DNA of 34,545 bases from an uncultured Muribaculaceae bacterium (GCA_910578095.1 CAJTOZ010000029.1:1-34545), one strand, 5' to 3'; shown: positions 24,149 to 32,939, numbered from the stretch's first letter. Notes: a model not told the origin generated them from the sequence alone. Translations and numbers: made by a program.

Positions 24149-24883
24149 ATGGGAAGAGCATTTGAATACCGCAAAGCCCGCAAGCTCAAGCGCTGGGGCA
24201 ACATGTCGCGCACGTTCACGCGCATAGGCAAGGAAATTACCATAGCCGCCAAGGCCGGCGGTCCCGACCCCTCCACCAACCCCCGTCTGCGCGCGCTCAT
24301 GCAGAACGCAAAGGCAGCCAACATGCCCAAGGACACCGTAGAACGCGCCATCAAGAAAGCCACCGACAAGGATGCCGGCGACTACAAGGAAATCACCTAC
24401 GAAGGATACGGCCCCCACGGCATCGCCATATTCGTCGAGGCCGCCACGGACAACAACACCCGCACCGTGGCCAATGTGCGCTCCTACTTCAACAAGCATG
24501 GCGGCAGCCTCGGCACACAGGGCTCGCTGACATTCCTCTTCGACCACAAGAGCGTGTTCAAAATCAAGCCCAAAGAAGGACAGGACCTGGAAGAGCTCGA
24601 GCTCGAGCTCATAGACTACGGCGTGGACGAGATCGAGGCCGACGATGAGGAAATCGTGCTCTACGGCGCATTCGAGGAATACGCCGGCATACAGAGCTAC
24701 CTCGAGGAAAACGGCTACGAGATTATCAGCTCCGAATTTGAGCGCATCCCCCACGACCTCAAGGATGTGACACCCGAGCAGCGTGAAGCCATCAACAAGC
24801 TCATCGACAAGCTTGAGGACGACGAAGACGTGCAGAATGTCTTCCACAACATGCGCGAGGAAGAAGGAGACGACGAAGAATAA
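24149..24883 (+). CDS. YebC/PmpR family protein
   Basis: A 244-residue member of the YebC/TACO1 family, whose members act as DNA-binding regulators or, as shown for some, help ribosomes through proline-rich stretches. The conserved N-terminus MGRAFEYRKARKLKRWG and FTRIGKEITIAAKAGG, NMPKDTVERAIKKA, and the block with YEGYGPHGIA and NNRT-like NNTRTVANVR are all present, and the C-terminal domain ends in a Glu-rich tail. It follows pheT by 67 bp, and its stop overlaps the next start by one base (TAATG). Confidence 0.93.
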   Translation: MGRAFEYRKARKLKRWGNMSRTFTRIGKEITIAAKAGGPDPSTNPRLRALMQNAKAANMPKDTVERAIKKATDKDAGDYKEITYEGYGPHGIAIFVEAATDNNTRTVANVRSYFNKHGGSLGTQGSLTFLFDHKSVFKIKPKEGQDLEELELELIDYGVDEIEADDEEIVLYGAFEEYAGIQSYLEENGYEIISSEFERIPHDLKDVTPEQREAINKLIDKLEDDEDVQNVFHNMREEEGDDEE

Positions 24884-25749
24884 TGGCAGACCCACAGACA
24901 GCGCAGCCCCTCACGCACGAACAGAAGCGCACCGTGCTTGATGCCGACGACGTGATGGAAATGGCGCCGCCGCTGCGCGGACACCGCAAGCTGGTGGAGT
25001 GGTTGCTCCACCGGCTGCAGGTGGACCGTGTGAACGATGTGCACCAGCGCTACTTCGACACCCCGGGCGTGCCTTTCGCCCAGTCGCTGCTCAAGGATTT
25101 CCGCATCACCACACGCATCGATGGCCTGGAGGTGCTCGAAAATCTGCCCGAAGGCGCGTTCATCACCGTGAGCAACCATCCTTTCGGGGCCCTCGACGGC
25201 ATCAACCTCATAGCCACCGTGGGCAAATACCGCCCCGACTATAAGGTAATGGTGAACATGATCCTCAACCGCATCACAGCCATGCGCCCCAACTTCATAG
25301 CCGTGGACCAGAAAGGATCCGACGACCCGGCAAAAAAAGCCGTGTCTATGGCAGGAATCAAGGAGGTGATGATGCGCGTGCGAGGCGGCCATCCGGTAGG
25401 TTTCTTCCCGGCCGGCGCCATAAGCAAGATCAACCGCCACGGATGGCTCGAGGACCAGCAGTGGAAACCCGTCGTGATACGCCTCATAGCGCAGCTCAAG
25501 GTGCCTGTGATACCCATCTATTTCCACGGCACCAACAGCTTCATGTTCAATCTGCTGGGTCGCGTGAGCTGGGTGCTCCGCACGCTCCGTCTCCCCTCGG
25601 AGGTGTGGCGCAAATGCGGCACCGAGATGCATCTGAGCGTGGGCGAGCCCATCACGCCCGAGGAGATAGCACAGCATGCCACCGACATCGATGCGCTCGG
25701 CGAATGGCTCAAGGCACGCACATTTGAACTGCGCACCCGCTATAAATGA
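24883..25749 (+). CDS. Lysophospholipid/glycerol-phosphate acyltransferase family protein
   Basis: A 288-residue PlsC-fold acyltransferase, probably membrane-associated, that transfers an acyl chain in phospholipid or aminolipid synthesis. The catalytic block VSNHPFGALDGINL has His99 and Asp105, five residues apart rather than the four of classical HX4D, as I recall is usual for this Bacteroidetes subgroup. FFPAGAISKI is the glycerol-phosphate-binding motif III equivalent. The substrate cannot be stated; related proteins act on lyso-phosphatidic acid or lyso-ornithine/glycine lipids. Translation is coupled to the YebC gene through the TAATG overlap. Confidence 0.87.
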   Translation: MADPQTAQPLTHEQKRTVLDADDVMEMAPPLRGHRKLVEWLLHRLQVDRVNDVHQRYFDTPGVPFAQSLLKDFRITTRIDGLEVLENLPEGAFITVSNHPFGALDGINLIATVGKYRPDYKVMVNMILNRITAMRPNFIAVDQKGSDDPAKKAVSMAGIKEVMMRVRGGHPVGFFPAGAISKINRHGWLEDQQWKPVVIRLIAQLKVPVIPIYFHGTNSFMFNLLGRVSWVLRTLRLPSEVWRKCGTEMHLSVGEPITPEEIAQHATDIDALGEWLKARTFELRTRYK

Positions 25750-25795
25750 GCCGGCGCGCATACCCATAATATCATAACCCTACAATCTCTGCACT

Positions 25796-27016
25796 TTGCC
25801 ACAGATAGCAAACATAGACGAGAACGCCGTGCTGCAGGCCAAGCAGCAGCTCGGCATTGTGGGCGCCGCTCCGGCGCTCACCGAGGCCGTCGCGCGCGCC
25901 ATGCGCGTGGCGCCCATCGACCTCTCCGTGCTCATCACAGGCGAGAGCGGCAGCGGCAAGGAGTTTTTCCCAAAAATAATACACCGCTACAGCGCGAGGA
26001 AACATGCCAAATACATCGCTGTCAACTGCGGTGCCATCCCTGAAGGCACCATCGACAGCGAACTGTTCGGACACGAGAAAGGCGCCTTCACGGGGGCTCT
26101 CGCATCCCGCAAAGGCTACTTCGAGGAAGCCGACGGAGGCACCATTTTCCTCGATGAGGTGGCGGAATTGCCGCTTACCACACAGGCACGCCTGCTGCGC
26201 GTGCTGGAGAGCGGAGAATTCATCAAGGTGGGGTCGAGCCAGGTGCAACGCACCAATATACGTGTCGTTGCGGCAACCAATGTCGACATGGTGCGGGCCG
26301 TGGCCGAAGGACGCTTCAGGGAAGACCTCTACTACCGCCTCAGCACAGTGCAGATAACCATACCCCCGCTGCGCGAGCGCGGCAGCGACATTGTGCTGCT
26401 CGCCCGTAAATTCGCCGCCGACTTTGCCGAGCGCTACCGCATGCCGGCCATCACGCTGAGCGATGGCGCCCGGGCCCTGCTGCAGCGCTACCGCTGGCCC
26501 GGCAATGTGCGTCAGCTCAAAAATGTAGTGGAGCAGGCGGCGCTGTTCGAGGCCGGATCGGAACTCAGCGCCGAGGCCATGAGCCGCTATCTTCCGGCAG
26601 GCAGCGCAGTGATGTCGCCTGCGGTCACAGCATCCGACACACACTCCTACGAACGCGAGCGCGAGATGCTGCTCGGCATGATCATGCGCCTGCAGGCCGA
26701 CCTCCGCGACCTCCGCGACAGAGTGGACACCACATCGCCGGCCGACCCCCCGCTACGCCGCAGAGCTGCCGAAGCCGCTCCGTGCGACGACTTCGTGGAA
26801 GTGGCGCCCGAACCGGCGCGGCTGCCCGTAAAGGTGGACGAAGTGGCCCACATCGATCTCTCCGTGCCTCCTACGGCCTCTCTCAACGACACCGAACGGC
26901 ACGCCATTGTCAACGCCCTCGAAAGGAATCTCGGACGACGCAAGGCCGCAGCCGCCGAACTCGGAATCAGCGAACGCACCCTCTACCGCAAAATTAAAGA
27001 ATATGGCCTGGAATAA
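25796..27016 (+). CDS. Sigma-54-interacting transcriptional activator without receiver domain
   Basis: A 406-residue AAA+ activator that remodels sigma-54 RNA polymerase. There is no N-terminal receiver, GAF or PAS domain. The AAA+ domain has Walker A GESGSGKE at 49-56, the sigma-54-contacting GAFTGA at 96-101, Walker B GGTIFLDE at 114-121 and the arginine-finger region FREDLYYRL at 174-182. The C-terminus is a Fis-type helix-turn-helix (NALERNLGRRKAAAAELGISERTLYRKIKEYGLE). The start is TTG: an in-frame TAA lies at 25775-25777 and the next ATG would cut into the AAA+ core. It overlaps lptE by 14 bp. Confidence 0.9.
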   Translation: MPQIANIDENAVLQAKQQLGIVGAAPALTEAVARAMRVAPIDLSVLITGESGSGKEFFPKIIHRYSARKHAKYIAVNCGAIPEGTIDSELFGHEKGAFTGALASRKGYFEEADGGTIFLDEVAELPLTTQARLLRVLESGEFIKVGSSQVQRTNIRVVAATNVDMVRAVAEGRFREDLYYRLSTVQITIPPLRERGSDIVLLARKFAADFAERYRMPAITLSDGARALLQRYRWPGNVRQLKNVVEQAALFEAGSELSAEAMSRYLPAGSAVMSPAVTASDTHSYEREREMLLGMIMRLQADLRDLRDRVDTTSPADPPLRRRAAEAAPCDDFVEVAPEPARLPVKVDEVAHIDLSVPPTASLNDTERHAIVNALERNLGRRKAAAAELGISERTLYRKIKEYGLE

Positions 27017-27536
27017 GATAGGAAGCGCCCTTCTGCGACCACTGTTGGTGGCGCTGGCGCTCTGCGCGGCAATGCCGGCATGCAAGATAAGCTACAAGTT
27101 CAACGGCTCTGCCCTGGACTACACCGTCTACAAGACCATTCGCGTGGCCGAGTTCCCAATACGCGCAGCTCTGGTCTACCCGCCGCTGCAGCAGATGTTT
27201 GAGAACGAGTTGCTCGACTATATCTCGCGCAACACACGCCTCCAGACCACCGATGGCGCATCCGATCTCGAGCTCGAAGGAGAGATCACAGGCTACAACC
27301 TCACCCCGCAGGCTGTCACAGAAAACGCCTACGCATCGCAGACACGTCTCACCATCAGCGTGCGCGTGAAATATATCGACAACAAGGACGACAAGAAAAA
27401 CGTGGACCAGACGTTCAGCGCCTACCGCGATTTCGACGCCTCACTCATGCTCACCGACGTGCAGGACGGCCTGTGCGAGGAAATATGCGAGGAACTTGTC
27501 AACCTTATATTCAACGCCACCTTAGGCGACTGGTAA
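27003..27536 (+). CDS. lptE: LptE family LPS-assembly lipoprotein
   Basis: A 177-residue outer-membrane lipoprotein that plugs the LptD barrel during LPS insertion. Signal peptide with lipobox MPAC (Cys27), then the Bacteroidetes LptE pattern: CKISYKFNGSALDYTVYKTIRV, FPIRAALVYPPLQQMFENEL, LELEGEITGYNLTPQAV and the ending LVNLIFNATLGDW. I start at MAWNKIG (27003); the frame is open upstream only inside the activator gene. It overlaps the activator by 14 bp and abuts the next gene with no gap (TAA then ATG). Confidence 0.92.
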   Translation: MAWNKIGSALLRPLLVALALCAAMPACKISYKFNGSALDYTVYKTIRVAEFPIRAALVYPPLQQMFENELLDYISRNTRLQTTDGASDLELEGEITGYNLTPQAVTENAYASQTRLTISVRVKYIDNKDDKKNVDQTFSAYRDFDASLMLTDVQDGLCEEICEELVNLIFNATLGDW

Positions 27537-28253
27537 ATGACACTCGCTGAAGCCATACACCAAATTGCCGTCCATCCCGACGCACAACCGACCCCGGAGG
27601 CTGTCGAGGTGCTGCGCGACGCTATGCGGCGCCACCCCTACTTCGCCCTGCCGGCGGCCCTGCTGCTCCGCACGGGCCATATAGATGCCAACGAAATAGC
27701 CGCCGTGCGGGCGCGGGTGGCCGTTCTCACAGCCGACAAGGAAGCACTCGCATCCATAGCCGCCGAAGCCGGTGCCGACCCCGCACGCTTCTACCCGCCG
27801 GAGCCTGTGGCCACGCCGGTGAGCACGGAAAGCGCCATCGACACCTTCCTCGACACCTACGGCTCAACATCGCCGGAAGAAGAAGCCTTGCTCGAACGCC
27901 TGATATTCAATCCGGTGCCCGACTACGCCGACATCCTGGCGGCAGAAACGCCTCTGCCCGATGCCGCCACCGACGCTCAGGACGAGCTCATTGACGCATT
28001 CCTGAAAAAAGAAAACGGGACGGCGCCTGCCGCCCCCACCCTGCCCGAGCAACGCGAGACCGCAGAGGCTGCGGCCACCCCTGCTCCGGACACGTCCCTC
28101 AGCGAAAGCCTCGCCCGCATATTCATAGGCCAGGGACGCTATGCGCAGGCGCTGGAGATCATCACAGATCTCGCCGAGCGCTCCCCCGAAAAAAATCCTT
28201 TCTATGCCGACCAGGCACGCTTTCTGCGCAAGCTCATGAAAATCAACGGCTGA
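27537..28253 (+). CDS. TPR-like protein of unknown function
   Basis: A 238-residue protein with no signal peptide. The N-terminal about 75 residues are helical (EAVEVLRDAMRRHPYFALPAALLLRT), the middle is Ala/Pro/Glu-rich and probably disordered, and the C-terminal about 50 residues read as one or two tetratricopeptide helices (SESLARIFIGQGRYAQALEIITDLAERSPEKNPFYADQARFLRKLM). It starts directly at the lptE stop, so it is coupled to lptE. In Bacteroides a similar protein follows lptE (from memory). The 3' end overlaps the convergent EamA gene by 11 bp. No enzymatic motif is seen. Confidence 0.8.
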   Translation: MTLAEAIHQIAVHPDAQPTPEAVEVLRDAMRRHPYFALPAALLLRTGHIDANEIAAVRARVAVLTADKEALASIAAEAGADPARFYPPEPVATPVSTESAIDTFLDTYGSTSPEEEALLERLIFNPVPDYADILAAETPLPDAATDAQDELIDAFLKKENGTAPAAPTLPEQRETAEAAATPAPDTSLSESLARIFIGQGRYAQALEIITDLAERSPEKNPFYADQARFLRKLMKING

Positions 28254-29166
28254 CCTTGTCGCCGGAATGTTCCTTGACCTCGGCATGCTCCACGAGGTAC
28301 ATCGACACCATGATCAGAGCGATAGCCACAATCTGCCACCACGAGAAACGGTCCTGGCCGAGAGCATAGCTCACTCCGGCAGCCACAATCAATATCACCG
28401 ACCCGTACAGCGCCACCACCGTGGCCGCCAGATTCTTCAGTCCTATATCAATGAGCAGATAGCTCACCGACGAAGGAAACACGAGCACAAACAGCAGCAC
28501 GAGCATAGGAGCCGAGAGTATGCCGGCTTTCAGCACCGGAGCATCCCATCCCATGGCCAGCGCCACCGGAAGCGCAGCGGCGGCAGCCCCGAGAAAAGTC
28601 CATTTCGATACCGTCACATCGTCCAGCGTGCGTAGATACTGCTTCGAGATAATGAGATATATGGAGTACACCAACGTGCTGGCCGCGCAATAGATATTTC
28701 CGCGCAAGGGATCGCTCGCCACCTCGCTGCTGTGCTGAGTGAGCACGCACACCACGGCTCCGGCCACACCGAGCACAATCCCGCCCACTTTCATTGCTGT
28801 AGCCTTCTCGCGGCCCAGCATCAGACAGATCACAAACACGCACACAGGCTGCAGACTTATGAATATCGACGACGACACCGGCGTGGTGTACGTCAGCCCT
28901 TTAAGCAGGAAAAACATGTAGCCGAACACACAGAACAGCCCTATTGCGAACAGGCCCAGGCGCTGACGCCGGGTGGGCCTCACGGAAGGGCGACGGAACA
29001 GGCCCAGCAGCCAGAAAAATGCCGAACCGAACCCCACGCGCAAAAACACACCCGTAGGCGCCGACATATAGGCCGGCAACAAATAGCGCAAGGCATTCTC
29101 GTTAAGTCCCGAGAACACCTTGGACACCAGCATGGCTGCATTTCCCTTTATCTTATTTTTCTGCAT
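28243..29166 (-). CDS. EamA family (DMT superfamily) transporter
   Basis: A 307-residue integral membrane protein with about ten hydrophobic segments in two repeated EamA halves (first half with VFLRVGFGSAFFWLLGLF and GYMFFLLKGLTYTTP, second with AASTLVYSIYLIISKQYLRTL and FPSSVSYLLIDIGLKNL). Such proteins export or exchange small metabolites; the substrate is unknown. I start at MQKNKIKG (29166); an ATG 11 codons earlier (29199) is possible but would run through the inverted repeat. It lies 46 bp after the WYL gene on the same strand and ends by overlapping the convergent TPR-like gene. Confidence 0.87.
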   Translation of the reverse strand: MQKNKIKGNAAMLVSKVFSGLNENALRYLLPAYMSAPTGVFLRVGFGSAFFWLLGLFRRPSVRPTRRQRLGLFAIGLFCVFGYMFFLLKGLTYTTPVSSSIFISLQPVCVFVICLMLGREKATAMKVGGIVLGVAGAVVCVLTQHSSEVASDPLRGNIYCAASTLVYSIYLIISKQYLRTLDDVTVSKWTFLGAAAAALPVALAMGWDAPVLKAGILSAPMLVLLFVLVFPSSVSYLLIDIGLKNLAATVVALYGSVILIVAAGVSYALGQDRFSWWQIVAIALIMVSMYLVEHAEVKEHSGDKVSR

Positions 29167-29203
29167 GCCTTCATCTTTTATAAAAGAATAACACGGCATG
29201 CAG
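29161..29203. promoter_or_regulatory. Nested palindromes at the EamA gene start
   Basis: CTGCATGCC (29161-29169) and GGCATGCAG (29195-29203) form a perfect 9-bp inverted repeat that enclose a perfect 12-bp palindrome CTTTTATAAAAG (29175-29186). The left arm covers the chosen EamA ATG. No T-run follows on the minus strand, so a terminator is unlikely; a regulator-binding site or an mRNA structure controlling the start is more plausible. Confidence 0.4.
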
Positions 29204-29212
29204 CGATTGGTT

Positions 29213-30115
29213 CTACCCGCCGTAGGCTTCGAGGGCGGCGCGCAGCTCTGTGGTCACCATGGCGCGCAATTCCGGTGGCTCCAGCACCATCAGCCGCGGA
29301 CCGTGGGACAGTATCTCCTCCACAAGATCGGGGGTGATGCGCATCTTGTAGTAGAAAATCGAGTAGTCGTCGTGTATGATCTCGCTCTGCGAATGGTGGA
29401 GCGGAAGCGCACGCAGATACTTGGCACGGAGCGGGTCGGCCTTGATGGCGATGCGGCGCGCCTCATTCTGCGAGAACACGATGCCGAAAGAATCGCGGAA
29501 ATAGGTTTCGGCATCGAACGTCGGGTCGGGCCGGAACTTCCCGGGCAGAGCCACACAGTCGGTCATACGGTCGAGAGCGTAGGTCTTCACCTTGCCGCCA
29601 TCGGCAGGCACACGCCCTGTGGCATACCACCGCTGCTTGAAAATCTTAAGGAAATATGGCTCCAGCACCACTCCCGGTGTAGGCCGGGAGCGGGTGTAGG
29701 AGTGGTAGGTGAAGCGCACCGGATGATGCCCGCGCATGGCCTCGATGATAAGGCCGAGAAAACTGCGCGCCGAAGGCACATTCTCAAGGAATATGTTGGC
29801 AGCCATGTCGCGGGAGTTGCTGAGCATGTCGTTTATGGCAACGGAATTCAGCAGCCAGTCCGACACACTCTCGGAATGGGAGTCACTGTCGGCTATGTAG
29901 TATTCAAACGTCGAGGTATCACACTCGATGGTGATGTTGAACAGCTCCTCGATAGCCTGACGGTAGTTGTAGAACGTGCGGCGCGGGAGCGCTTCTCCCC
30001 GCCCGGAAAACCGCGACAGACGCCACTTCGCATCAAGGTCGGCACGCGAGATGCGGCCGTGACGTCGTATGGTGTCGACTATCCAGATATAGCGTGCGAG
30101 GAGATTGGAGCTCAT
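29213..30115 (-). CDS. WYL domain transcriptional regulator
   Basis: A 300-residue cytoplasmic DNA-binding regulator. The N-terminal about 70 residues form a winged-helix-like domain (ARYIWIVDTIRRHGRISRADLDAKW, LPRRTFYNYRQAIEELFNI). The central WYL-type ligand-binding domain runs from about 125 (AMRGHHPVRFTYHSYTRSRPT, VLEPYFLKIFKQRWYATGR, YALDRM), and the WCX-like C-terminus follows to EAYGG. The ATG overlaps the symporter stop by 4 nt, so the two are translated together. Its position suggests it controls uptake of the sugar handled by the NamZ-like enzyme and the symporter. Confidence 0.9.
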   Translation of the reverse strand: MSSNLLARYIWIVDTIRRHGRISRADLDAKWRLSRFSGRGEALPRRTFYNYRQAIEELFNITIECDTSTFEYYIADSDSHSESVSDWLLNSVAINDMLSNSRDMAANIFLENVPSARSFLGLIIEAMRGHHPVRFTYHSYTRSRPTPGVVLEPYFLKIFKQRWYATGRVPADGGKVKTYALDRMTDCVALPGKFRPDPTFDAETYFRDSFGIVFSQNEARRIAIKADPLRAKYLRALPLHHSQSEIIHDDYSIFYYKMRITPDLVEEILSHGPRLMVLEPPELRAMVTTELRAALEAYGG

Positions 30116-31575
30116 GCTTTTACAGGTTTATGTCCTATCGAAAGAATGAAAAGACCCAGGAAGGTATAGGCGGCGTTGATGAGCAGCAGCTCGAAGCTCG
30201 TCTCATAGCCGCACCAGCGGGCGAGAGCCCACTGTGTGAACCACGACAGAGCGGGAGCCGCGATGCACACCACCGGCACAAGCCGGTCGCGCACAGGGCG
30301 CCCGAGAGCCAAGCCGAACACAAACAGGCCCAATATGGGACCGTACGTGTAGGAAGCCAGCGTGTACACCGCGCTGATAGCGTCCTGATTGCTGAGATAG
30401 TAAAACGCTACAATGATGGCTCCCATGATCACCGACATAATGATATGGACACGGCGGCGTGTGCGCGTGAGCTCATCGTCGGCCTTGGTGCGGTGGGCCC
30501 CCAGGATATCTACGGTAAAGCTGGTGGTGAGCGACGTCAGCGCCGAGCCGGCAGCCGAATACGCCGCCGACACAAGCCCGAGCACAAAGAGAATGCCCAC
30601 TACCGCCGGCATGGCCGAATGTGTGGCCACCATGCCGAAGATATCATCGCTCTTCTCCGGCAGAGCTATATGGTTCTGCTCAAGGAAAATCACCAGAAGC
30701 GTGCCGAGAAGCAGGAACAGCGCGATCACAAAAAACTGCGTAACGCCACTGACAATCATATTTTTCTGCGACTGGCGGCTGTCGCGGCATGCGAGATTGC
30801 GCTGCATCATGTCCTGATCCAGGCCGTTGGTGGCGATGGCCATGAACACACCTGCTATGAACTGCTTCCAGAAATAAGTGCCGGCCATGGGATCGTCGAA
30901 GAAAAACATGCGCGAACTGTAGTGGGAGCCTATGGCGCCTACCATGCCGCCGAAATCAAGACCAAGGTTGCGGGCCACAAAATAGATGCACAGCACCACA
31001 CTCGCGATGAGGCAGAAACTCTTGAGCGTGTCGGTCCAGATAAGCGTCTTCACGCCGCCATTCACGGTGTAGAGCCATATGAGCGCTATCGTCACGGCCA
31101 CATTGAATATAAACGGGATGTGCAGCGGGTCGAACACAAGCAGCTGAAGCACAGCGCACACCACAAAGAAGCGCACAGCGGCGCCAAGCATCTTGCTGGC
31201 GAAGAAGAACCACGCGCCCGTGCGGTATGTTCCGCGGCCGAAGCGCTCCTCAAGATAGCCGTATATGCTTATGAGATTGCGCCGGTAGAACATCGGCACA
31301 AGCACAAACGCTATCACCACATAGCCCACGATGAAGCCAAGCACCATCTGAAGATAGGCATAACCCTTGCCCACGACCATTCCCGGCACACTGATAAAGG
31401 TGACACCCGAGATCATGGCTCCCACCATGGCGAAAGCCACCACAGGCCACGGAGCCGTGCGGCCACCGGTGAAGAACGTGGAATTGTCGGCGCCACGCGA
31501 GCTGAGGCGCCCTACGAGCATCAGCAGCAGAAAATATGCCGCGATGGTCAGAATTACAATTACTGGCATACTCAT
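30112..31575 (-). CDS. Sodium:solute symporter family transporter (candidate MurNAc importer)
   Basis: A 487-residue inner-membrane transporter of the SSS family with many hydrophobic segments (about 13 by eye). Landmarks include AMVGAMISGVTFISVPGMV near the N-terminus, a long WIVY-like core with DTLKSF, the NGLDQDMMQRNLACRD stretch and SAAYSAAGSALTSLTTSF. Such carriers import sugars, sialic acid or related solutes with sodium. It starts 4 bp after the stop of the NamZ-like gene and overlaps the WYL gene, so this is a three-gene operon. Tannerella forsythia uses an SSS-type carrier, MurT, for MurNAc (from memory), which suggests the same substrate here. MSMPV (31575) is the chosen start; 31569 is an alternative. 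Confidence 0.87.
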   Translation of the reverse strand: MSMPVIVILTIAAYFLLLMLVGRLSSRGADNSTFFTGGRTAPWPVVAFAMVGAMISGVTFISVPGMVVGKGYAYLQMVLGFIVGYVVIAFVLVPMFYRRNLISIYGYLEERFGRGTYRTGAWFFFASKMLGAAVRFFVVCAVLQLLVFDPLHIPFIFNVAVTIALIWLYTVNGGVKTLIWTDTLKSFCLIASVVLCIYFVARNLGLDFGGMVGAIGSHYSSRMFFFDDPMAGTYFWKQFIAGVFMAIATNGLDQDMMQRNLACRDSRQSQKNMIVSGVTQFFVIALFLLLGTLLVIFLEQNHIALPEKSDDIFGMVATHSAMPAVVGILFVLGLVSAAYSAAGSALTSLTTSFTVDILGAHRTKADDELTRTRRRVHIIMSVIMGAIIVAFYYLSNQDAISAVYTLASYTYGPILGLFVFGLALGRPVRDRLVPVVCIAAPALSWFTQWALARWCGYETSFELLLINAAYTFLGLFILSIGHKPVKA

Positions 31576-31579
31576 GGCT

Positions 31580-32791
31580 TCACTCTGCGTAAAGAAGGTA
31601 CGGACGGCGCTGCTCGCGGAATCGCTCCACATCCGGCGCCCATGTGGCCTTGATTTCCTCGGCGCTCTTGCCGTCCTCGATCATCGCACGGATATCGCCA
31701 CGGCCAATGAGCAGTTCGAAGAAATTGCGGAAAAACTTGTCGCCCATGCCCAGATCACGGTAAGCGTCGATCACATATGCCAGATTTATTCCCTGTGCTA
31801 TCGCCTCCTCTTCCGATACAGCGCGCAGGTCGACGCCATGACAAAGATTGTCGAGTTGCGGAGGATTCTTGGCACCGGGCACACTGCGGGGCGTGAATTC
31901 AAAATCGCGGCCCTTCATGTCGGGATGGCCATACACCTCGAACGGCATATCCGTGCCGCGGCCCAGGCTGACAGGCGTAGCCTCGAAATAGCAGGTGGAC
32001 GGGTAGAGATAGATGGCCCGCATGGTGCGCAGATTGGGCGACGGAGCTATGGGCAGACGGTAGCGCGTGGCATGCGTGTAGCCTTCGCACGGCACCACCG
32101 ACAGCTTGGCCTTGGCGCCATCCTTGAGCCAGCCCTCGCCATTGGCCATCAGAGCCAGCTCGGCAAGCGTCATGCCATGCACCACAGGGATAGGCAGACG
32201 GCCCACACCCGAGGCATATTTCATATCCAGTATCGGGCCATCCACATACATGCCGTTGGGGTTGGGGCGGTCCAGCACCAGCACCTCCTTGCCATTGGCT
32301 GCGGCGGCATTCATCAGATCCACCATCGTGCAATAATAAGTATAGTAACGCAACCCCACATCCTGGATGTCGACCACAATGACGTCGAGGCCGTCCATCA
32401 CCTCCTGCGACGGACCGCGCTTCTTGCCGTCGTAAAGCGATGCGATGGGCACTCCGGTGGGCTCATCAACGCTGCTGCCCACATGCTCTCCGGCATCGGC
32501 GGTACCGCGGAAACCATGCTCCGGCGAGAAAATATTCACCACATTGATGCCACTGTCTATAAGAATGTCGAGCGTGTGGCGGTCGCCCACCATGCCGGTG
32601 TGATTGCTGAACAGCGCCACGCGCTTGCCGCGCAACTGAGGGAGATACTCGGCCGTGCGGGCGGCTCCCACCGTCACTTCGTCGGCAGCCTTTTCGGGCT
32701 CGCCTTGGGCTGGATTCGTACCTGCTCCGGCGCTGCACGCCATCGTAAGCATAGCTGCCACGGCAGCAATCATTCCATACAATCGTTTCAT
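31580..32791 (-). CDS. NamZ-like exo-beta-N-acetylmuramidase lipoprotein (DUF1343/GH171)
   Basis: A 403-residue lipoprotein (signal peptide with TMAC, lipid Cys19) of the DUF1343 family, whose characterised members NamZ remove terminal MurNAc from peptidoglycan fragments. The hallmark IFSPEHGFRG (Glu91, a likely catalytic residue) and the context GKRVALFSNHTGM, DIQDVGLRYYTY, LDRPNPNGM, VHGMTLAEL and YPSTCYFEATPVSLGRGT are all present. Lipid anchoring suggests action in the periplasm or on the outer membrane. It is first in the operon before the symporter, with a putative -7 box 94 nt upstream. Start at MKRLYG; an earlier in-frame ATG (32800) is possible. Enzymatic family is firm, exact substrate inferred. 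Confidence 0.92.
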   Translation of the reverse strand: MKRLYGMIAAVAAMLTMACSAGAGTNPAQGEPEKAADEVTVGAARTAEYLPQLRGKRVALFSNHTGMVGDRHTLDILIDSGINVVNIFSPEHGFRGTADAGEHVGSSVDEPTGVPIASLYDGKKRGPSQEVMDGLDVIVVDIQDVGLRYYTYYCTMVDLMNAAAANGKEVLVLDRPNPNGMYVDGPILDMKYASGVGRLPIPVVHGMTLAELALMANGEGWLKDGAKAKLSVVPCEGYTHATRYRLPIAPSPNLRTMRAIYLYPSTCYFEATPVSLGRGTDMPFEVYGHPDMKGRDFEFTPRSVPGAKNPPQLDNLCHGVDLRAVSEEEAIAQGINLAYVIDAYRDLGMGDKFFRNFFELLIGRGDIRAMIEDGKSAEEIKATWAPDVERFREQRRPYLLYAE

Positions 32792-32884
32792 TATCTGCAA
32801 TTTGTGTTTTAAGATATCGTCTTATGAGCGAGGCCGTAAGCCCGCATGGTATTATCGGATGTAAAGTTACGCCAAAAACGGGCG

Positions 32885-32892
32885 CAAAAGTA
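32885..32892 (-). promoter_or_regulatory. Putative -7 box of the namZ-like operon
   Basis: Minus-strand TACTTTTG matches TAnnTTTG, with its end 93 nt before the ATG at 32791. No clear -33 box is seen at 20 nt, so support is moderate. The divergent tRNA promoter lies just beyond. Confidence 0.4.
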
Positions 32893-32939
32893 TAAAAATA
32901 TGTTTTTAATTCATAACGTATCATAAACACATCAAAACA

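Noticed and set aside
30094..31653. A 519-codon plus-strand open frame rich in His and Glu
   Set aside because: Antisense to the sodium:solute symporter gene; composition is a mirror of hydrophobic membrane codons.
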